From NCBI GenBank assembly GCA_028023455.1, contig JAQFVV010012418.1, forward strand, positions 9,927,279-9,991,278: 64,000 nucleotides of DNA. The letters run 5' to 3'. Origin of the DNA: Epiperipatus broadwayi. Its lineage: Eukaryota; Onychophora; Udeonychophora; Euonychophora; Peripatidae. The translations under genes were made by a program, and so were the position numbers. The notes beneath the pieces are model-generated. The model was not told the DNA's origin. It saw only the letters and a program-made list of their open reading frames with translations, and searched no databases. Shown here piece after piece: positions 1 to 12,568 of this stretch. Each line of letters begins with the position of its first letter. Position 1 is the stretch's first letter.

Positions 1-130
1 AGAGCATTCAATGCAGACCAATTCAGCGGAAAGATTGCAGACCATTTCGTTTGGAGAGCATCCGCTTGCAGACCATTCATTGGAGAGCAGTCGGTGCAGA
101 CCATTCATTGGAGAGCATATGCAGTTGAAC
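1..130. repeat. Minisatellite, about four units of 24-31 bp
   Basis: Four imperfect copies of a unit starting GCAGACCA begin near positions 13, 37, 68 and 96. The later units share GCAGACCATTCATTGGAGAG. The array is cut by the window edge, so its true length is unknown. It is richer in G and C than the surroundings. An 81-codon open frame at 11-256 overlaps it, but the repeat is enough to explain that frame. Confidence 0.7.
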
Positions 131-526
131 ATTAGCAAACGTTATTGGATAGCCGCACAGTATGACTGGCAGATTATAACATTGGCACAGTCGGAAGTGC
201 GGATAGAACATTATCCTATGTTGCTATTCATTTCCCAACAAATATTAAATGGTTAGATGGTTGGCAGCTTGTAAGACAAATTCTAAGCCCAATTAGAAAC
301 TGAAAAGTCTTTTGAGATAGTCAGTCTGGATATAATTTAAATTCCATTATTGATGTAATTTATTATATATAAGCAGTAAAGCATTTACACTCATTACATA
401 GCTGAAAAGCTATTTGCAGCCACATATTGTGGATCATTCTGATAAAACCATTAAATAATATGTAGGAAATAATGATTATTTATTTTTTAAAAGAATAAAT
501 TAATTGGTTAAAATAATTTACAATTT

Positions 527-1333
527 TATCCATACAGTAGTGTTATCTAGTGCAAGCCATAATATATTATCAATGGATGGCTAGAAGGTTTGTGCATCAA
601 AATCCCTATCTAGGCTTACCCATTCAATATCTGAGAGCATTGCACTAAGATCTTTGAATCTAATGCATCCCTTTAGCATTCACCTTTTACCTTTTTAGTT
701 AACTATAAAGCTATGGGTCCAAAATGAAAAGACAATAATGCTTTCAATCCCAGCTAATTCACTTGCATAATCATACAGATCTAAGTCCAGTTTAGTATCT
801 ATATAGTTTGATGTCTTTGGGTTTTTTAATAATCATAGTCACCAATATCCTTTGGCCAGGACTGGAAAGCTATTAAGACACTACATGATCACTATTATTA
901 TACAATCTATTAAAACAGTATCATCTGTATTGTGTGATATTTTTAGTTATTTAAATCCTGGCCAAAGGATATTGGTGATGGTTATTAAAAAAAACCAAAG
1001 ACATTAAAATGTATAGACACTGAACTGAGTACAGATCTGTATGATTATACAAATGAATTATCTTGTATTGAAAACATTATTGTGCTTTCATTTTGGTCTC
1101 ATAGCTTTATAGTTAACTAAAAAAATAAAATGTGGCTGTAGGAAGGATGCATTAGATCCAAAGATCTAGATGCAGAGCTCTTCATCCAAGGCTCCTCACT
1201 GATGACAACCACAAACTAGTAACTAATCAGGGAATATTGGATGAGTAGGCACTAGATAGGAATTTTGATGCTCAAATCTCCTAGCATTGATTGATTATTA
1301 TGGCTTGCACTGGATGACCCTACTATTTGGAGA
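527..1333. mobile_element. Palindromic MITE-like element, copy 1
   Basis: The two halves are diverged inverted copies: about 527-861 pairs with about 957-1333, around a spacer of roughly 95 bases. Matching landmarks include the CCTTTGGCCAGGA block at the inner ends, a block around CTATAAAGCTATG, and the outer GTGCAAGCC. The outer ends resemble those of the compact copy at 45349-45621 (CCATACAGTAG terminus). No coding capacity is seen. It is most likely a non-autonomous DNA element that folds into one long hairpin. No target-site duplication is clear. Confidence 0.65.
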
Positions 1334-1443
1334 GGGTTGCTTCTGTTTTAAACATTTTTTATTCATTAAAATATATGTTAATGAGTATTAATAAAATTAA
1401 GATCTTTTCAAACAAATTATTTGGATAAATAAATTTTGATAAA

Positions 1444-1790
1444 ATGCTAATAGGCAAACATATAACAAGAAGAGATCGAAAACGTAATGTATGGATAAGA
1501 GAACAAACAGGTGTTACTGACCTCATTGAAAAAATTAAAAGATTGAAATGGAGTTGGGTTGGATATATTGCTAGAAGAGCTGATAATAGATGGACAATTG
1601 AAATCTTAAATTGGATTCCAAGAGATTGTAAAAGACCCAGAAAGAGACCACATGTGAGATGAATGAATGAAATAAGAAAGTGTGCAGGGGTGATGTGGAG
1701 AAGAGAAGCTAAAGATCGAAGATGATGGATTGAACTTGGAGAGATCTTCATCCTGCAGTGGATTGATAATGGTTGTTGATGATGATGATA
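1444..1790 (+). pseudogene. RTE-like LINE, C-terminal fragment (copy 1)
   Basis: An open frame at 1444-1662 and its in-frame continuation after a TGA encode the C-terminal tail typical of RTE-type reverse transcriptases. It contains TRRDRKRNVWIREQTGVTDL, then IKRLKWSWVGYIARR, DNRWT and RPRKRPHVR, and after the stop MNEIRKCAGVMWRREA. The same tail, more decayed, closes the copies ending near 8900 and 14460. The fragment is 5'-truncated at about 1440, so no reverse transcriptase core remains, and it ends in a GATGATGATA-like tail, as the other copies do. It is a dead remnant. Confidence 0.8.
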
Positions 1791-1799
1791 CAAAGCAGA

Positions 1800-2350
1800 A
1801 TTAAGAAATAATTCATTTACACTTTTGTGCTTTGCATATGGAAAATAAAATATGTTTGCCTATTAGTTTTTAAGATTTAAGTTCATTTAAATTCACACTT
1901 GTGTTTAGAATAATCTTGAAATCAACATACTTATCAACTTGCAACTTAATAGGCGAATGATATACTTTTATCTATATTCTTTTTTCTTTTATCTATATTG
2001 CTTGACTCAGACTTTTATGTTTGTAAATATAGGTAATGCTGTTGAAATATTCTAACATTGATCTATATTCATTTACTATATTTGAGTTTCAACTAGATTT
2101 ATGCAATCATTGAATTATTCTTATATAATTATATTTAAATTTTTTCATAGCATAAATTATTTATTAATTGTGCTTTGTATACAAAACATGAAAGCTGTTT
2201 TTCATAATCTAAGCTTATTTAAATTCATGCTTGCATTTAGAATAATCTTGAAATCAATATACTTATCTACTTGCAAATTAATTAATTAGATGTTTCATTT
2301 TACCTGCATTGCTTGATTCGGACTTTGCTTTTCTAAACACAAGTGGTTTG
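1800..2350. repeat. Diverged tandem duplication of about 340 bp
   Basis: The segment from about 1872 (TTTAGAATAATCTTGAAATC, then a cluster around CATACTTATC) recurs from about 2209 with scattered differences. The flanking blocks with TGTGCTTTG and with TTGCTTGA.TC.GACTTT also recur at the same spacing. No coding potential is seen. It may be duplicated downstream DNA of the LINE scrap ending near 1790. Confidence 0.5.
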
Positions 2351-3442
2351 TATTCATTTAATATTGAAAAATATATATTTTTCTAATGAAAATATAAATC
2401 AATTTTGCTTTATCTTATTTGTTTTTTCCATGATCATTTAAATTTAGCAATTTTTTAAAATAAAGAATTTATAATATATAAGTTTTTTTTTCTTGTGCAA
2501 ATTCTCAAAATCTCCATTTGCTCTCATTTCTGTGATCACATTCAAATTTATCCACAACATCTTTTCCTGTTCTATCATTAAAATTGTTAAACTTGTTGTT
2601 TGAACATACTCATGGACTTTTTTGTTTTTTGAATTATATTTTTTAATAAAAATAATTTGAGCTAAATTTCATTAAAAGGATAAATGCAAATATTAGAAAT
2701 TTGAAAATAAAAAAATAGCAATAGTTTTATCAGCACAAAGGAATTCATAACAGCCTTAAATCTAAAAAATGTATAATGAAACAAATTCTTATTTTTAATG
2801 AAATCTTTATGGTTTAGTTAAATATCATTAAAAGCATATGTGTAAATAACACATAGCCAAATTAATCTTAGAAATATTAAAAATCAACTTTCCAAATTAA
2901 AAAACCACAAAAAAGAATAGTGATTGTGTCACATGTATTCAAGGAAACTGTTCATCTGGTTTGGATGTTTGATATGGTCCTTAGATGTCCAGAGCTATTG
3001 GAAATAAATAAACAGTATAGATTTTAAAATAAATAAGATATGCTACTTATATTGTTTAGAGACAAAGATATATTAATGTACTTTCACAGCATTGACTTTT
3101 ATTTATATCCTGTAATCAAATTAGTATGTTTATATACAATCTGTTTATTTTTCTCCATAAAATTATTAAATATTTATTTTTGAATAAATATATGATGTTT
3201 ATATTTAGACTGTCTTGGAATAGTTTTTTAGCAGAAAATTAGTCAACTGAAAATTTACTCTGACATCAAACAGAAAAAAAATTGGAAATTTCTCTTGTCA
3301 ATAATCTTAGTATTTTTTTTCTTGTTTGTAATAATATTTTAAAGGGATTTTTCATTATTTTGATTGAACTCATCTTTTAATGCAGTATATCTTATACATA
3401 TAGATTTTTCAGTGAATAATTTATTTTCTCTCTCTCTCTCTT
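2351..3442. other. AT-rich DNA, no feature recognised
   Basis: Homopolymer tracts and short AT-rich words only. A short CT tract at 3428-3440 borders the palindrome that follows. No open frame, RNA gene or clear repeat family was recognised. Confidence 0.5.
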
Positions 3443-3623
3443 TATATATATATAATTATTCAAAACAATACAATAATTAATACAGTAACAATATTTTAAA
3501 CAAACAAATATATACCAATTTAATAGAAGTACTTTCAACTATCTATGTAGTCGTTGTCAACTAGATTCAAATTGTATTAGAAAAAAACTTTACAAATGTA
3601 AACAAAAAGTAATACGTCATACA

Positions 3624-3898
3624 TCAATTTTCCCAGAATTCATTAATTTTTATATTGGCGGCCTGTCTGTTTATCAACTGTTGCTTTTCACTTTTTATTA
3701 ACATAGCTTCTTTAATTTTGCGTTTATTATTATTTCTTTCAATACACAAAATCTTAATTTTATTAAAATCAAAATCAAAACCATAATTACATGTTACATT
3801 ATGATCAAAAAATACTGATGGTGATACATCATCATTTCTAACATTCTCTTGTCTTGATTTTTGCACTCGTTTATATAACAACAAATGCTCCTTTGATC
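3624..3898 (-). pseudogene. Penelope-like element endonuclease end, left arm
   Basis: The minus-strand reading contains VTCNYGFDFDFNKIKIL, then RKIKEAMLIKSEKQQLINRQ and a closing EFWEN. This matches the layout of the extreme C-terminus of Penelope-like GIY-YIG endonucleases: a hydrophobic strand, an R.IKEA..I segment, an asparagine-containing NRQ segment and a final tryptophan. The N-terminal GIY-YIG core and the whole reverse transcriptase are absent. The upstream codons of the longer open frame come from the opposite arm and are an artefact of the palindrome. Family assignment is by motif pattern only. Confidence 0.65.
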
Positions 3899-3911
3899 TT
3901 TTTTTTTTTTT

Positions 3912-4186
3912 GATCAAAGGAGCATTTGTTGTTATATAAACGAGTGCAAAAATCAAGACAAGAGAATGTTAGAAATGATGATGTATCACCATCAGTATTT
4001 TTTGATCATAATGTAACATGTAATTATGGTTTTGATTTTGATTTTAATAAAATTAAGATTTTGTGTATTGAAAGAAATAATAATAAACGCAAAATTAAAG
4101 AAGCTATGTTAATAAAAAGTGAAAAGCAACAGTTGATAAACAGACAGGCCGCCAATATAAAAATTAATGAATTCTGGGAAAATTGA
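3912..4186 (+). pseudogene. Penelope-like element endonuclease end, right arm
   Basis: This is the same protein segment as in the left arm, on the plus strand, from KEHLLLYKRVQ to EFWEN with a natural stop. Both arms break at exactly the same codon beside the poly-T spacer, so they are inverted copies of one truncated end and not two independent truncations. The about 185 bases after the stop are also shared by both arms and represent the element 3' untranslated part. Without the catalytic core it cannot act as an endonuclease. Confidence 0.65.
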
Positions 4187-4371
4187 TGTATGACGTATTA
4201 CTTTTTGTTTACATTTGTAACGTTTTTTTCTAATACAATTTGAATCTAGTTGACAACGACTACATAGATAGTTGAAAGTACTTCTATTAAATTGGTATAT
4301 ATTTGTTTGTTTAAAATATTGTTACTGTATTAATTATTCTATTGTTTTGAATAATTATATATATATATATA

Positions 4372-5126
4372 GCATTGTGAGGCTAAAATAAAGATTCTGT
4401 TTATTAACCTTTTTATTTGCAAAGCTGATATTTTTTAGATTAATTTTATTTATTGAATTTATATTTTTAATGAAGTTTATTAGAAATGAAAAGATAAAAT
4501 AGAAAATATGTTCTTTTTTTTTGTAATAAATGCAACTAAGAAAAATTTGAAAAATTTAATATCATAGATGATGTAGAAGTATTGAACAAAAGGCATAATA
4601 GGCTAAAATTGTCTACAAAAACATTAGAAAAAAAAGATTACAATTTTCTTATTTTAGCCATGGTATGTGTATATATTGTAGATTTTTTATATTACTAAGA
4701 ACTGCATTGCTGTCAATTCTCATTATATTTTATTTTTTAAAGTATACTCTACACATTTTTATCACTGTAATATTCCTACAATAAACAAACATGGATGGAT
4801 TGCAAACTGACACATCATTAGAATGCTAATTTTTTTGGATATTATTTTTAAGATTATGAATTATTGTGGTCATTCTTATTTTCCTGAAGTCAGTTATGTT
4901 TTTTTGAAAGCATAAATGTCTGAATTATCATTCTCTTTTATACTTAGTTACATGACTGAGAAAAATGAATTATGGCATTAATTTCTTGAAGCTATAAAGT
5001 CATTAGTCAAGGCAACAGTTGGCAAATATTAGCTTTATAGTAGGAATTTTTTTTTCTGAGAAGTCCAAAAAAGTACTCAATCTAGAGGAATAGAATTATA
5101 TTTTATATCAGAGTATATAGGGCCAG

Positions 5127-5208
<82 letters not shown>

Positions 5209-6299
5209 TAAATAAAATATGTACTTATCAATTATAAATGTAGAGTAGCATTAATTATATATAAGGACTCATGGATAAAGTATAGATTGGTTTAGATATA
5301 CCTGTGAAAAACTTAATATACTAAATAGAATATGCGCAGACACATATGTATACTGAGGATAATCATATAAAATGAAATATTAATTATGAATGTAAGGGTC
5401 ATGTAAAGAAGATATAAATATCAAAGAATGTAAACTGACAATATTTATAATTAATGCATCCTATTATTCATTTTGAATGTTAATTATACCAATTTCACAA
5501 ATCAAACTATATGCAGTCAGAATTTAGATTACTTATGAAGTGATTCATTGATTTGCTACATTAACATAAGAAAAGAAGAAAGACAATGTAAACTTGATGT
5601 TAATAAAAGAAGAAATGTTTAGATAGTTAAAAGAACTGCTGATATTCCATAAATATCTACCTTTCTAAGCATCAAAAATAAATATAGAGAAATCTATACA
5701 AGTCTTCTCAACCTTTTATTATTTTAATAAGGTTTAATTCAATTTTAACATAATTTTATTACAAAGTAATAATTTTTTATAAGTAAAATCTAATTTTTAC
5801 AACTTATCCATCTTATTATAATGCTATAAAATATACAGATTATTTGTAAATTAGTATTCTTGTATTTCAAATTGAAAATTATATTTTAAATCATTTATTA
5901 AATTAAACAACGTTTAATCTATCTGAATGTGTAGTATCTTTTCTTATTCTTCTTTTACTTGCATAAGCAATAATTATTTACATTGGTGCATGTTGGCTAG
6001 TAGATATTTATCAGTAGTTATTAATATGCTATGACGAATGCTTTAGACATGGCAATTATGAATTCTTTTTTTTTTTTTAATGAGAAAATTCAAAGCACTG
6101 GTAAAATCTAAAAATATCCAAATTAAAGTTACAGGAGAGCTGTATTATATTTTGGTTCACATGAGAGAAAGCATTATGTGATGAAAAGAAGGAATATGCA
6201 AATGTTTACAAATTTTGATTTAAAAGAATCAAGAATTTAAAATTCTGTAAAATGCTACGGAAAAAATTTAATATTAAAAAATTTATTGGCTTATCTACC
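4372..6299. other. AT-rich DNA with one AT microsatellite
   Basis: Apart from the dinucleotide array at 5128-5205 nothing is recognised. Open frames are short and of low complexity. Confidence 0.5.
5128..5205. repeat. (AT)n microsatellite
   Basis: Uninterrupted alternating AT over about 78 bases. Confidence 0.95.
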
Positions 6300-8900
6300 T
6301 AGATCATCATTCACTGGTGACAATTTATTTAGTAGATTATTTTAAAGTGAAGGAAGAGTACATGTTTTGGAAGAAGTGCTGTCTCTTTAGATGATACATT
6401 AGTGGACTTTGTGAAGTAAAAGAAAAGTGAAGAAATACTTGATTTGAAAAGAAAATATTTAGTATAAAGACCAACAAGTTTTCTCATTCTCATAAAGAAG
6501 TAGATTTTATATTCATGCATAGAATGTTTTTGATCAGAGCAAATAACATTTAAAAAGAGTCATGGTATATTTTAATGTTAATTTGGGAAATGTTTGAAAG
6601 ATGAAAGTGGTGTGGGTAAATTTGCATATGAAAGAACTAAAAGGGAAGATAAACTTAAGTAACTTGTAGAAAAATAAAATCTATGCTTCATAATTTTTTT
6701 CTTTTTTTGAGGAAAAATCGAATGCAAAAATGGACATAAAAACATCCAAATACATTAAAAACTTTAATATTATATACTTAATAAAATCAATACATAAAGT
6801 TGACATTAATTAGAAAGACATAATATTTGTGTTATTATAAAGGTAGAGGGATGGCATTTATTAAAAAAGACAGATTAACAGTCTTCAGTGTATTTAAGTT
6901 AGAATTCCTAAAAATTTTGCAAATAAACAAGGAAAGTTATAAAAGAGAAAAAAAGTTTTAAATATATTTAACAAAATATTTTGATAATAAAAGAACAGTT
7001 GTTTCATTATTGAGAAGGAACAGAGTTAACATGAAGTGTGTGTAAGAATTTTACAAAGATCTGTATTATATAGGGTATATGAGCACAGACTTTCACACGA
7101 CCCACCACTCTCCATACTATCTCAGATCTGTATAGTAAAGTAAGAGTAAGAAAACAAAGTAGATGTATTTAAATCTATAAAGAATAGGAACGTCTTTGGG
7201 AAATTATGGACCTTTTTGCAATGTTTTAAAAGAAGCAAGCAAAGAAATAAAGAAATTTCTGGCAAAATTATATTAAATGATTCGAAGAGTGTAGTAGTGT
7301 TATTGACATTTTAGAAAAATGTGAAATAAGAGATTAGATAGTTTTTTTCCAAGTTCTTTATTATGGTCATTGTAACTTATATACAGAAAATTTTTAACTA
7401 AAAAGAACAAACTGGATGTAAAAGCAGTTGTAGCACAGCAAATCTTATCTAAATATTAAGAGAAGTAATATAAAGGACCATTGGGAGTAAGTTGCTACTT
7501 GTAGGAATTATAGATTGTGTAAAGACATTTAATTGTATATTTCAGTGGTACCTAAAACTTTGCCACAGCAAGATGTAATTTTTAGAATATTGCAAAATTC
7601 TAATGATTACATATCAAAATATTTCATTATTATTTAGATTATATTGTAATAATATAATTAATATTGATAAGAGTATATGGTAGAATGATCTTCAAAGTTT
7701 TTATAACAGTTTTATGGAAAATATTTTGTGGTTTAAAATGATGAATTAAGTGGGTAAAAATAAATTGACATTATTTAACACATCTCAATATTGCAAATGA
7801 TAATATTATTGCAAAGAACACTTTAAAGTTGCAGCAATGTAGATCATATTTGAGTATTAAGAGAAGTAATAGAAAAAAATCAATGAATGAATATGAATTG
7901 TAGTTTTCTTGAAATTAGAAATAATGTAAAGATATTTGATTCTGTACTTATTTTGGTAGAGGTTAAAACTTTGAAACATCAATAAGTAGATTAAAGATAG
8001 CTAGCTTATATGATGATAGTAAGAATATTAAAATTGATAAAGATCTATGACAGAGTGATTAAATATCTTCCAAATTTTTAATAACTGTTTTAGAGGAAGT
8101 ATTTTATGGTTAAATTAGGACACTAAAGAAATAAAAATAAATGGAAATTATTTAAGCCATCTAGATTTTGCCAAAATAGAAGTAAAGATTGATGCTAAAT
8201 GGACTAAACCAATATTCAATGACTTTTTTAAAGAAGAAAAAAGTAAAGATTGTTAGTAGTGAATTAAACATAGTTAATAATTACAAGTATCTTGAATGGA
8301 TTATTAATAGAGAGAAAAGCATAATGAATGTAAATAATCGTAGATTTAAACTTGAAGGAGTGCTTTGGCAAAAATAACTTAAAAGAACATATGACAATGT
8401 TTTTGAAGTGAAAGTGTTCATATCACTCATGGATTTCATATTTAGATACTTTTTTTGTCATATGTCAAAGTGTTGATCGGGAAGTGAACCTGGGCCAGCT
8501 GCTTGGAAGGCAGTTATGCTAACCACTAGGCCACCAATGTTTGATATAACAATACAATGACTTCAACTATACTTTAAAATATGGAGAGATATATGCTGGA
8601 AGTAAGTGAAGGAATCAAAAATTAAATGCATGGTTAAGAGACAAGCCAATATTATTCTAATCATTGAAAGAATTAAGACAGTGAAATGAATTGTCCATAC
8701 GTGCTGGTAGAGGTGATGACAATAGATAGATAGTCGAAGTCTTAAACTAGTTTATAAGAGATTACAAAAAACCATGGGTGAGATGGATGGATGGATGAAA
8801 ATAGTTTGCTAGAGTGATGTAGAGAAAAAAAGGTCTAAACTTGAAAAGGTCTTTATCCTGCATTGTCTCAATAATGTTTGAAAATGATGGTGATAAATAC
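6300..8900 (+). pseudogene. RTE-like LINE, heavily decayed (copy 2)
   Basis: All plus-strand frames are broken, but landmarks appear in the right order. A stretch near 6560-6780 resembles the endonuclease end (a WTWK-like block). A reverse transcriptase core follows from about 7430 to 8240, a YLEWIINREK segment at 8189-8377, and the C-terminal tail to about 8900, ending with an ATGATGGTGATA tail. These correspond to better preserved parts of the copy at 12569-14460. The core seems present twice (about 7430-7835 and 7838-8240), which suggests an internal tandem duplication. A tRNA-derived piece interrupts it near 8469-8540. The outer limits are approximate. It is not functional. Confidence 0.6.
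8469..8540 (-). pseudogene. tRNA-Gly(UCC)-derived sequence, tRNA pseudogene or SINE head
   Basis: On the minus strand the sequence runs TTGGTGGCCTAGTGGTTAGC, then an anticodon arm CTGCCTTCCAAGCAG with UCC in the loop, then a T-arm close to GGTTCACTTCCC. This is recognisably tRNA-Gly(UCC): A-box, anticodon stem and B-box are all visible. The acceptor stem is broken, with the first three positions unpaired, so it is unlikely to be a working tRNA. It sits inside a decayed RTE LINE, which suggests retroposition. Confidence 0.75.
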
Positions 8901-11900
8901 TTGCTGGTTTATTATAAATATGGGGGTGGGAGATACACGGAGAGGGGCTTTCATGATTATTGCTCTTTTTTTTTTTATTTGGAAGTTTTTAATTTATCAC
9001 TTTGTGGTAATAAATTTTGATTTTTAATTTTAAATATCTCAATTTACATTTTTTTTTTTTTTTTTATGAATTTGACATTTGCCATTCCAATCTTTTTTAT
9101 TTTTGTTAATAAAAATAACTGGATTTTTAATTGTTTACATTGCTATTATTTTTAGTTTATTTAAATAATTTGTGTAATTAAAAATTAATAAAAGACAAAT
9201 GTTATCAGTTTAAATGTTAAATAATAATTAAAATAGTGGATCCCAAAATAGAAACTTCTTTTTATATTAAAAATAAATTTGATGTTTGGACATGTTATTT
9301 AAAACTATTATTATTATTGAAAGATAATTTTTTTTTTTTTAATCTAGGAAACAAAAACTCGCATCATTATATTTAAATATTCATTTGTTCTGTCAGTAAA
9401 AAATATCATTTTATTGGTTATGAAATATTTTTATCGGTTAAAAGCACTCTTTGAATTTTTGTTTGAAATGAAATATGTTAAAATGTTATTTGTTTTTAGA
9501 TAGAATTGAAAAGTTTCTTAAGAAGTATTATGATGCAATTACTTTGGAAGCTTTTTTAAAAAAAATTATATTATTAAATTGGCAAATTTTATTTTTAGAA
9601 CATTAATTTAGTACATTTTTTTTAATGTTTATTAAATGCAGAAAATAAAATAGTTGTGGATAATGTTTTCTTTTATGTGATAACAGTAGAAAACTTATTG
9701 GACTTTTATTTGTTTTTCAAGACAGATCCATTTGCAAGATTTAATGTTTATTGTGGAAATATTCAAATGAAACTAATAGAGCTATACAAATAGTAGAAGA
9801 AAATAACAATTATGCGAATATATGTCCAAATTTGAATATTTTAAATAAATAATGTTAATAGTTTTTTTTTTTTTTAATTTCAAAAGAACTGTAAGGAAGG
9901 AAGAGGAGAGATTGGTAAGGACGAATGTGGTTTCTAAGATTATTTATTAAATGTGCATATATGTATATATTTTAAACTGTGTAACTTTGTCAGATCAAGT
10001 ATATATATATATATTTAACACTATTAAAATAATGAAACTAACACTTTTTACTTAGCCGAGGTATTCTTTCACTAAAACAATTTCAAAATTTATTCCCCCA
10101 AACTCACATAGCAAAGAGTAATAATCAATTATTATTAGTATAAATTGGCCAATACATCTCTCTTCTTTATCGTATGGACTGACACTGCCTGGCTGTTTAT
10201 ATATGCATATAGCAATATTCGGTCTTTGTCTTAGTATTGCACACCTGAATATGACTAACAAAGATAATTAAACGGTTGATGTGTAGGTATGCAATTTTGA
10301 AATGAAAACAGAAAAAGCTCGATTAACAATACTATTTATTACAATTTGATTTATAAGTATCAAATTTTCTGCACTCATAACTTTTAACATTTACCACTTC
10401 AGATGAATGCACTCATGATTATTACTAATCATTTATTAAACTAGGAATTATCTCTAGGAGATATAGCTTTAAGTCTCAGTTAAAGAATAATATATCTGGC
10501 TTTATTTAAAGACATGGGCTAATTCATCTTCTAGTTTCTATGAGCAATATCTTTTTATGATATATTTAAACCTTCCGCTCCACCACACATATTTAATGCA
10601 ATTTAATAAATATAATGTTTACAATATATATATGAAAGTTATGTGGGCACATTTTATTTTAAGTACTTGTGTATTTTCAGGTCAGTCAAGGACAGAAACG
10701 CACCCCCCCCCCCATTTATACACTTTCCAGGGCATACAATAAACCATTAAAACAAAATGGTTGGAAAAAAAGACAGATGTGTTTAATATTTCCATTTTTT
10801 TTATTTTATTATCGCTATTTTTTAAAAAGACAATTTTGTACCAAAATTCTTTATAACATTTCCATTTATTATATTTTATATATTTTTTTTTCTACTAACT
10901 AAATGGGGGAAAAAATATAACAAACATAAATAAAAAAACATACATAAACGAAACCTCTTATTCATTATTTGTAAAAAAAACAAACAAAAACTGGCAATTG
11001 ACAATTATTCATATCATGGTCATTAATAGACTTTTTGGGAAAGCAGGAATCCATATCTTCGGAAAAACTCCACTGCATGCTGTTTCATTTGAAGAATATT
11101 CCAAATTTTTAGCATTTTTGGTAAAATTATACTTCCAAAAAAGAAAGACACAGACTTTAAACAAACTATGAAAATGATTTGAACGTGTTGGCATTTATAT
11201 GTGATAATATAAATAAAATTAAAATAAACCTTGTGAATAGAATTTGTAATTGATTTCTTAATCTTTTTAAACTTAATGACCAACACATCATATTCATTAA
11301 AATGAAATGGAGGGTGGGCATAAACAAATAGTTTTTGGGCCTCTGAAAGTGTGTAATTTTAAAAAAAATGCTTCCATCCTTGGTTGACCAGGAAATACAC
11401 ATGTACCTTACTTTATTTTACCAGGATAACATTTCATTTATATCTGTAGCCTGTGAAAATCTTATAAGGTATTTTACAATGTGCATGTGATAAGTATCTA
11501 TAAATATATTAAAAGAGTTTGATATTGATTTACAAATATCATAGTTGCCATATAAGCGTATTGTTATTAATAATTTAAATCATAACCACATCCATAAATC
11601 TCTATTCTACTATTTTATAGTTTTTAGTAGGAAAATCCTTGAATTAGGCATTGTTTTCAGCTGCTTCTAGTGAAGTTGAATTATTTCTTCCAAAAGCAGA
11701 TTTCTGCTTGCCTAATCCTTGTTTTTATCTTTTTAAGTTTATTATTCTGTAGAATTGAACTGACAAATCATTCTAAAATGTGAAGAATTGATTAAATAGG
11801 GGTAAATTCAATGGGATTATTGGTTTGTCTTAACCTAATTATATATGTTGCTCTTTTTTTTTTTTTTTTTTACATTAAAGAAGCAAACTTGTTTTTATCA

Positions 11901-12568
11901 ACTAAAAATAATCTGGGATATTTCCTGGATTAATTTTTGTAGTATGATTTAACTAGTTATTTAATCATAATACTTTATTTTTACTTTTTAATATGCAGCA
12001 TATTATTAATTTCTTTGACTTTTAAGTATTAAGATATGGTTTTGTGCTTAAGTTTATTAAGCTCCATAGATCTAATGGAATAATTTTTAGACAGAAGATT
12101 AACTGTGAAATACAAACAACAGAGCCTGATGAAGAGTATCTCCTGCTGCCTTGTAGACTCGTTCATTAAAGGCATGCTGTTTCTCATATAAGCAATTTTT
12201 TTCTGACTTTTCTTTTATACATTTTTTAGTCATTTAAATCACTGTAGAGCCTAATCACAATGAACCTCATATCTCTGGTCTTCTCCCTATAAACATCCAA
12301 ATGAAGGTACAGTAGAATTGGAATATATTTTGACTAATAGAAAAAATATATTTCAAGATTGTAAAATGTTCTTAAAAAATTTGACACAGGAAGTGATTAT
12401 CAATTAGTAAGATGTAAGATACATGTTACTATAAACTAGAGAGAAAAAAATTGTTAAGAAAAACAATATTCACAGTTGATATTCTTAATCTTTAGAAACA
12501 TTCCAATGAATTTAAATTAGAACTTGCAAACATTTTCAAATATTAACAGATTTTGAACATAATTCAAT
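8901..12568. other. AT-rich DNA, no identified gene
   Basis: Long T and A tracts and a run of nine or more C near 10703 were noted. Minus-strand open frames of 69 to 87 codons at 10052-10261 and 11009-11402 have no domain I recognise. The two frames around 11.0-11.4 kb could be pieces of one decayed coding segment, because the surrounding DNA is slightly less AT-rich, but this is a weak inference. Confidence 0.45.

Larger units (their letters stand above)
3443..4371. repeat. Near-perfect 0.9 kb palindrome of Penelope-like ends
   Basis: The left arm (about 3443-3898) and right arm (3912-4371) are almost exact reverse complements, separated by 13 T residues at 3899-3911. By eye only a few substitutions and a small AT-count difference separate the arms. 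Each arm carries the same truncated Penelope-like endonuclease 3' coding end, so two copies lie head to head. A transcript crossing the centre would fold into a duplex of about 450 base pairs. Near-identity of the arms implies recent formation or gene conversion. Confidence 0.9.

Noticed and set aside
1359-1793. A 144-codon minus-strand frame
   Set aside because: It is the antisense of the RTE C-terminal fragment; the minus frames at 14137-14429 are antisense of copy 3 in the same way.
8469-8540. A functional tRNA-Gly gene
   Set aside because: The acceptor stem does not pair in its outer three positions and the sequence lies inside a dead LINE.
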